Assembly: GCA_036365455.1 (NCBI GenBank)
Contig: JAWQUS010000022.1
Location: 682,001 to 746,000, forward strand
DNA from: Macrosoma leucophasiata
Taxonomy: Eukaryota > Arthropoda > Insecta > Lepidoptera > Hedylidae
Reading direction: 5' to 3'
Length of the DNA stretch: 64,000 nt
The first letter of the stretch is position 1. Each line of letters opens with the position of its first letter. The position numbers were made by a program, and so were the translations under genes. Shown here one piece after another: positions 61,501 to 64,000 of this stretch. The notes under the pieces are model-generated. The model was not told the origin of the DNA and made no database searches. It saw nothing but the letters and a program-made list of their open reading frames with translations.

Positions 61501-63720
61501 CAACAATCACCTGTTGCGGTAAGCAACCAATACAATGCAAATATTCATAACTCATTGGATATACACGTGAAGGCCCACACCGTGGTTTCGACAGTCGATG
61601 ACGATGAAGGATGCTCTGTCTTCAAAAACCAGCTTTGCGAAAATGAAACACAAATACATCCACGCGTGGAGGCCCTTGCAGCGACAACTAGCGAGAAACG
61701 TGATTTGAATTTAGTGGTTCAAAAACTATCTTCTAATGTTAAATTATGTAATAGAATACACAAACTAGCAGCTGTCGTGATAAATGTAATATACAGCTCA
61801 GGGATATCAGCTTTCCTGAGCATTTTGTGTCATGTGCAGGAAAAAGTTGTACGGACCCAGAACATAGACACATCTTGGACAGTATGTATAAAAGTGTCAT
61901 TGAAATTCTCTCTCAAGCCGCAAATTTGTCATACGGGGATTATAAGAAAAGGGCCTATAGCGGGTTGTAATAAGCACGTTCGTGTTGCACATTGTGAGGC
62001 TCGATTGAAATATCAAACGTGGTTATTATATAACAAACCTAGACATGGAAAAATTTGGGCAGAAATGTGTGAGACCAGTGAAATATTTAAAAGTCGTCTA
62101 AAATGGTGTCAAAACCACCAAGACGAAATAAAAATGGATATCATATCGACTCACAGAACTGAGAATAATTTTGTCAAATTTTGGAAATCCACTTCGAAAC
62201 TGAATGTTCAACCGAGCCTTCCGGTGAGTGTCGCGGGCAAGAAATCTCAAATATGTTTAAGAATCACTTTAGGGTGTCTTCTTCACTGGGATCTTCTGTT
62301 CAAGCTTTCGATACTGTGGTGAATTGTGAAAGTGATATACTGCGTTTCTCAAGTAATGAAGTAGCAGCAGTTATACATAAAATGAGCAGAGGTAAGTCTC
62401 CTGGGCACGATAGCCTCAGTACCGAACACTTGAAATACGCGGGTGTTCACTTACCTGGAGTACTATCAATGTTTTACTCGCTCTGTGTTAGTCACTCTTA
62501 CATTCCGAGTGATATGATGAAGACTATTGTGGTCCCCATTGTAAAGAATAAAACCGGTGACATTTCAGACCAGTCTAATTATAGGCCCATATCACTTGCG
62601 ACCATTATGGCAAAAATATTGGATAGTCTGATAGATAAGAATTTGAGTGAAATTATCAAGTTAAGCGATGCGCAGTTTGGGTTTCAACCCGGACTCTCTA
62701 CTGAGACCGCGATTTTAAGCCTCAAACAGACTGTCCAATATTATACGAGTAAGAAAACTATACATATTTATATACATATTTATACAATAATATATATTAT
62801 TAAACAAATATAGATATTATATATACACATACGAATCTAATGATGACTATGAGAAGCATGTGACGCATAATGAGCCTTGACCCCTTTTTTAAAGGCGATT
62901 TTTGTGGTGAGTCTATTCGACTATTCGCAAAAGTCAATTGATAATTTGAGAGTCACGTATAATAACGGATTTAGAATACTGTTGGGCTTGCCGCTATTTT
63001 GTTCTGCGTCTGGTTTGTTTGCATGTATGCTTGAATGCATGCATTTACCTCTGCCTACCCCTTCGGGGATTACAGGCGTGAAGTTATGTAAAATTTTTCA
63101 AAATTCACTATTGATTTTGGTCACTTCCATGGGACGGATTCGGAAGCGGACTTCTTACACCCCGTATAACTATTGATACCAATAGGTACGCAACATATTG
63201 TGCGCAAAAAAGGGAAGAAATAAAGTTATTTCACCGTATAAAACCTATTCATAAGTTTACTATACCTAAATATGTATAATATGTATCTTCACGCCGGGTC
63301 CCTAACGGGGTAGGCCGAAAGTGTAGAGCGCCAGATATCCCGCCGAAAGTGTAGAGCGCCAGATATCCCGGTCCTGACACCTCTCGTGCCTCGTCTACCT
63401 TCATCATTCTCTTCATACATGCACGCCGATTCCTAAGACTTTTGGACCCCACCATCAGACAGAACCCGACCTATTTGGTCATGGTAGGTCAGTCTTGGTC
63501 TTCCTGGGCCTCTGCAACCATCCACATTCGCATTGTATATCTGTTTAGTCATTATAAATTATACAAAAATATTACACAAAATCAACTCACACGGGCACTA
63601 AAGGCTTATGCGGATACGGCTTAGTGGCGGTGACACTGAAATTGGAAGAGCTCCGGTGGCCTACGCTATATTCCGCCTGGATCCTCTCCCCGCGCCCTGC
63701 CACGTTCGGCAGTTTTATAC
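52331..63720 (-). CDS. SAMM50: SAMM50/Sam50, mitochondrial SAM complex beta-barrel insertase, C-terminal seven exons
   Basis: Omp85-family outer-membrane protein; the core of the sorting and assembly machinery that inserts beta-barrel proteins into the mitochondrial outer membrane. Seven exons fit in phase: 63720-63591, 60196-60091, 58991-58904, 57496-57315, 56638-56486, 54614-54494, 52515-52331 (about 320 residues). The barrel includes the L6 motif [10 protein letters not shown], the conserved [20 protein letters not shown] and the C-terminal LNYCVP, ending [10 protein letters not shown] before TGA. The first visible exon ([20 protein letters not shown]) is within the early barrel. The POTRA domain and start codon are beyond the right edge. 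All introns contain transposons. Family assignment is firm. Confidence 0.93.
52563..53110 (+). repeat. Three family A pieces in tandem
   Basis: 52563-52645 partial, 52651-52935 full length (ACTGGTGGTAGAGCTCCAGT ... CATAACATAAAAAA), and 52955-53110 a diverged subtype. All forward, in the last SAMM50 intron. 53111-53626 shows nothing recognised. Confidence 0.8.
53627..54190. repeat. Family A (forward) cut by family G (reverse)
   Basis: 53627-53822 is family A up to TTTTGACCTTGGTC; 53838-54190 is reversed family G (CATCGCTTTACTCGAATAAC, ATCGTTTTACTTGACACTGG). Confidence 0.7.
54494..54614 (-). CDS. SAMM50: SAMM50 exon, late barrel
   Basis: [40 protein letters not shown] plus one base; acceptor TCCTGCAG, donor GTCAGT. 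Confidence 0.92.
54675..54990 (-). repeat. Family C, reverse
   Basis: ATGAATGACAAAGAATGATG to CACCCTAAATGAATTTCTGA, with a stretch near 54795-54880 of different origin. Confidence 0.5.
55086..55560. repeat. Family A (reverse, truncated) joined to SINE-1 (forward)
   Basis: 55086-55268 is family A, stopping at ACATTACCACC. 55270-55556 is SINE-1 from GTGGTAGCAGGCCACTACTA to the tail CTCTTCGGGGATTACA. Confidence 0.7.
55585..56100. mobile_element. Mariner-type MITE split by a family A insertion
   Basis: 55585-55790 is the left part (CTACAGTACTCAACAATTAA, GCACATCGAGCC). 55793-56025 is a forward family A copy. 56033-56100 is the right part (GGCTCGATGTGCAATATTAA). The outer halves rejoin as one MITE like that at 56652. 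Confidence 0.75.
56101..56396. mobile_element. Family D MITE, right end shortened
   Basis: Left CATAGAGCAACACGGGCCAC; right TCCCCTCCGGTGTTGCTCTATG lacks about 25 bp of the repeat arm. Follows the mariner MITE directly. Confidence 0.75.
56486..56638 (-). CDS. SAMM50: SAMM50 exon with the L6 LRGF motif
   Basis: 51 codons: [51 protein letters not shown]. The (V/L)RG(F/Y) tip is the Omp85 hallmark. Confidence 0.94.
56652..56912. mobile_element. Mariner-type MITE, complete
   Basis: TACAGTGCTCATCAAGAAAT ... TTTCTTGTTGGATACTGTA inverted ends with AATGCACATCGA. TA plus CAGT ends fit Tc1/mariner. Other copies: 59829-60078, 55585-56100 (split), 16597-16745 (partial). Confidence 0.8.
57315..57496 (-). 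CDS. SAMM50: SAMM50 exon, mid barrel
   Basis: [40 protein letters not shown] and on to TIAPQA; acceptor TTCAATCAG, donor GCG|GTGAGT. Confidence 0.92.
57545..58063 (+). mobile_element. AAGGAGATGTTG-type MITE, followed by a family E piece
   Basis: AAGGAGATGTTGCAAAAATG to CAAAATCTCCTTT. Closely like the 26730 copy. 58064-58180 is reversed family E (GCACATACGAAGTTTTCACA). Confidence 0.8.
58437..58847. mobile_element. Family D MITE with one end expanded into a 33-bp tandem array
   Basis: Left end ACCATAGAGCAACACGGCC. At the right, the end unit CGGTCCGCCGGTGGCCCGTA TTGCTCTATGTTT is repeated four times head to tail (58716, 58749, 58782, 58815). It ends 57 bp from SAMM50 exon 58904-58991. Confidence 0.85.
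58904..58991 (-). CDS. SAMM50: SAMM50 exon, barrel
   Basis: [29 protein letters not shown] plus one base; acceptor TTCTCTTCAG, donor GTAAGT. Confidence 0.9.
59036..59660 (+). repeat. Family A split by family C
   Basis: 59036-59104 is the gagctc end, 59407-59655 the remainder of family A (TTACCGCTAAATGGTAGTGT ... GCTTGTTTGCTACTTCATG). 59108-59405 is a reversed family C ending (GATTCT)n. Confidence 0.7.
59829..60078. mobile_element. Mariner-type MITE
   Basis: TACAGTCCTCATCAAGAAAT to GGTCGATGTGCAATATTGTT. Ends 12 bp before the donor end of SAMM50 exon 60091-60196. Confidence 0.75.
60091..60196 (-). CDS. SAMM50: SAMM50 exon, barrel
   Basis: One base plus [35 protein letters not shown]; acceptor TTATTGCAG, donor GTGAGA. 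Matches the family's FPWSSYRE.DRG segment. Confidence 0.92.
60247..60535 (+). repeat. Family A, complete forward copy
   Basis: TTTTTACTGGTGGTAGAGCT to GCCACTTTTATTACATAGGA. A few bases missing near TAAATGGTGTTCAGC. Confidence 0.85.
60695..60835 (-). repeat. SINE-2, reverse, body
   Basis: ACCTGTGTCGTGGGTGCCGT, AACACCCAGACCCGAAACAC, TGTAGGCCATACAAAC. Confidence 0.6.
60892..63015 (+). mobile_element. Degenerate non-LTR retrotransposon (CR1-like) with internal deletions
   Basis: 60892-62322 is an open frame of 476 residues. It starts with an ORF1-like part ([30 protein letters not shown] segment, coiled helices) and runs into a region normally just before the RT ([32 protein letters not shown]). 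The frame then shifts; 62181-62813 carries RT motifs [53 protein letters not shown] and [15 protein letters not shown]. An AT-rich patch follows, and 62900-63010 holds the RT end ([20 protein letters not shown]). No endonuclease domain and no YxDD box is visible, so it cannot be autonomous. CR1/Daphne-like is an inference from the motifs. Confidence 0.75.
63015..63092 (+). repeat. SINE-1 tail fused to the LINE end
   Basis: GCATGTATGCTTGAATGCAT, CTACCCCTTCGGGGATTACA, GGCGTGAAGTTATG. Only the last ~75 bp of the SINE. Confidence 0.7.
63278..63555 (-). mobile_element. RTE-like LINE 3' end, reverse, with small duplication
   Basis: ATGTATCTTCACGCCGGGTC to CATTCGCATTGTATATCTGT. The words CCGAAAGTGTAGAGCGCCAG ATATCCCG are duplicated in tandem at 63315-63370. 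Lies 35 bp from the donor of SAMM50 exon 63591-63720. Confidence 0.75.
63591..63720 (-). CDS. SAMM50: SAMM50 exon, early barrel (first visible)
   Basis: Two bases, then [42 protein letters not shown] and two bases; acceptor GTTCTTCAG, donor GT|GTGAGT. Further 5' exons lie outside the window. Confidence 0.9.
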
Positions 63721-64000
63721 CTGAAGAACGAATCTCAAAATAAATAACATTAAAAAAAACATGTGTGCAAATTCATACTTTTAGAACCTAATTGGGGGCC
63801 GTCCGTAAAATACGTCACGCTAAAATAAGCCTTTCATGATCCCATCCCCCACTATTGTCACGCTGTGTCACACTATAATAATAATATATTTTTTATTCAA
63901 TTCAAAATTTCAAATCATTTATTTCAAATTGGTCTACAAGGACACTTTTGCATTGTCGGGTTATAAGCTACCTAGAGAGAATGACTTGTAATAATAATCC
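63721..64000. other. SAMM50 intron at the right edge
   Basis: No exon is seen. Contains AAATACGTCACGCTAAAATA and a family C-like stretch near 63890-63960 (TTATTTCAAATTGG). Confidence 0.4.

Noticed and set aside
60892..62322. 476-codon frame as a host gene
   Set aside because: It runs directly into non-LTR RT sequence in a SAMM50 intron, so it is a decayed LINE.

Overview
The window looks like a moth or butterfly (Lepidoptera) nuclear genome. Genes have many short exons with GT-AG introns, exons are GC-rich in an AT-rich background, and the introns are filled with tRNA-derived SINEs, RTE-type LINE ends, MITEs and a BEL/Pao LTR element. No prokaryotic operons, rRNA or CRISPR arrays are visible. 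Species cannot be fixed from sequence alone.

Four host genes were assembled by splice-phase reading. (1) An ABCB full transporter (P-glycoprotein/MDR type), + strand. Its last 20 coding exons run from 953 to 18185; the first transmembrane domain lies upstream of the window. (2) A divergent SLC10A7-like (sodium/bile acid cotransporter 7 family) gene, - strand, from 31008 down to 23606 in six exons, one with an unresolved acceptor. (3) NDUFAF3, a mitochondrial complex I assembly factor, + strand, 31588-48423, six exons and complete. (4) SAMM50/Sam50, the mitochondrial outer-membrane beta-barrel insertase, - strand; seven exons from 63720 to 52331 cover the barrel and C-terminus, with the N-terminal POTRA part beyond the right edge. 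Genes 2 and 3 are head to head with about 0.58 kb between start codons. Genes 1 and 2, and genes 3 and 4, are tail to tail. The two mitochondrial genes are neighbours, but nothing in the sequence shows co-regulation.

Transposable elements dominate the rest. Intron 3 of NDUFAF3 holds an 8.64-kb BEL/Pao-type LTR element (35739-44379). Its 1548-bp LTRs look identical by eye and it has a perfect 5-bp target duplication. It keeps one long gag/protease frame but lacks the RT active-site region, most of RNase H and the integrase core, so it looks recently moved yet non-autonomous. A ~290-bp interspersed repeat without clear terminal repeats (called family A here) occurs more than 20 times in both orientations. 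A tRNA-headed SINE (SINE-1) shares its 3' tail with an RTE-like LINE also present here. MITE families include mariner-, hAT- and Harbinger-like elements, one with ~50-bp terminal repeats and one starting AAGGAGATGTTGC. Nested insertions are frequent.

The best candidates for something new are the gag-protease-only BEL/Pao element with its single in-frame TAG, the SINE/LINE tail partnership, fold-back hairpins formed inside family A copies, transposons abutting the stop codons of two host genes, and the GC-AG first intron and decayed exon duplicate of the SLC10A7-like gene.
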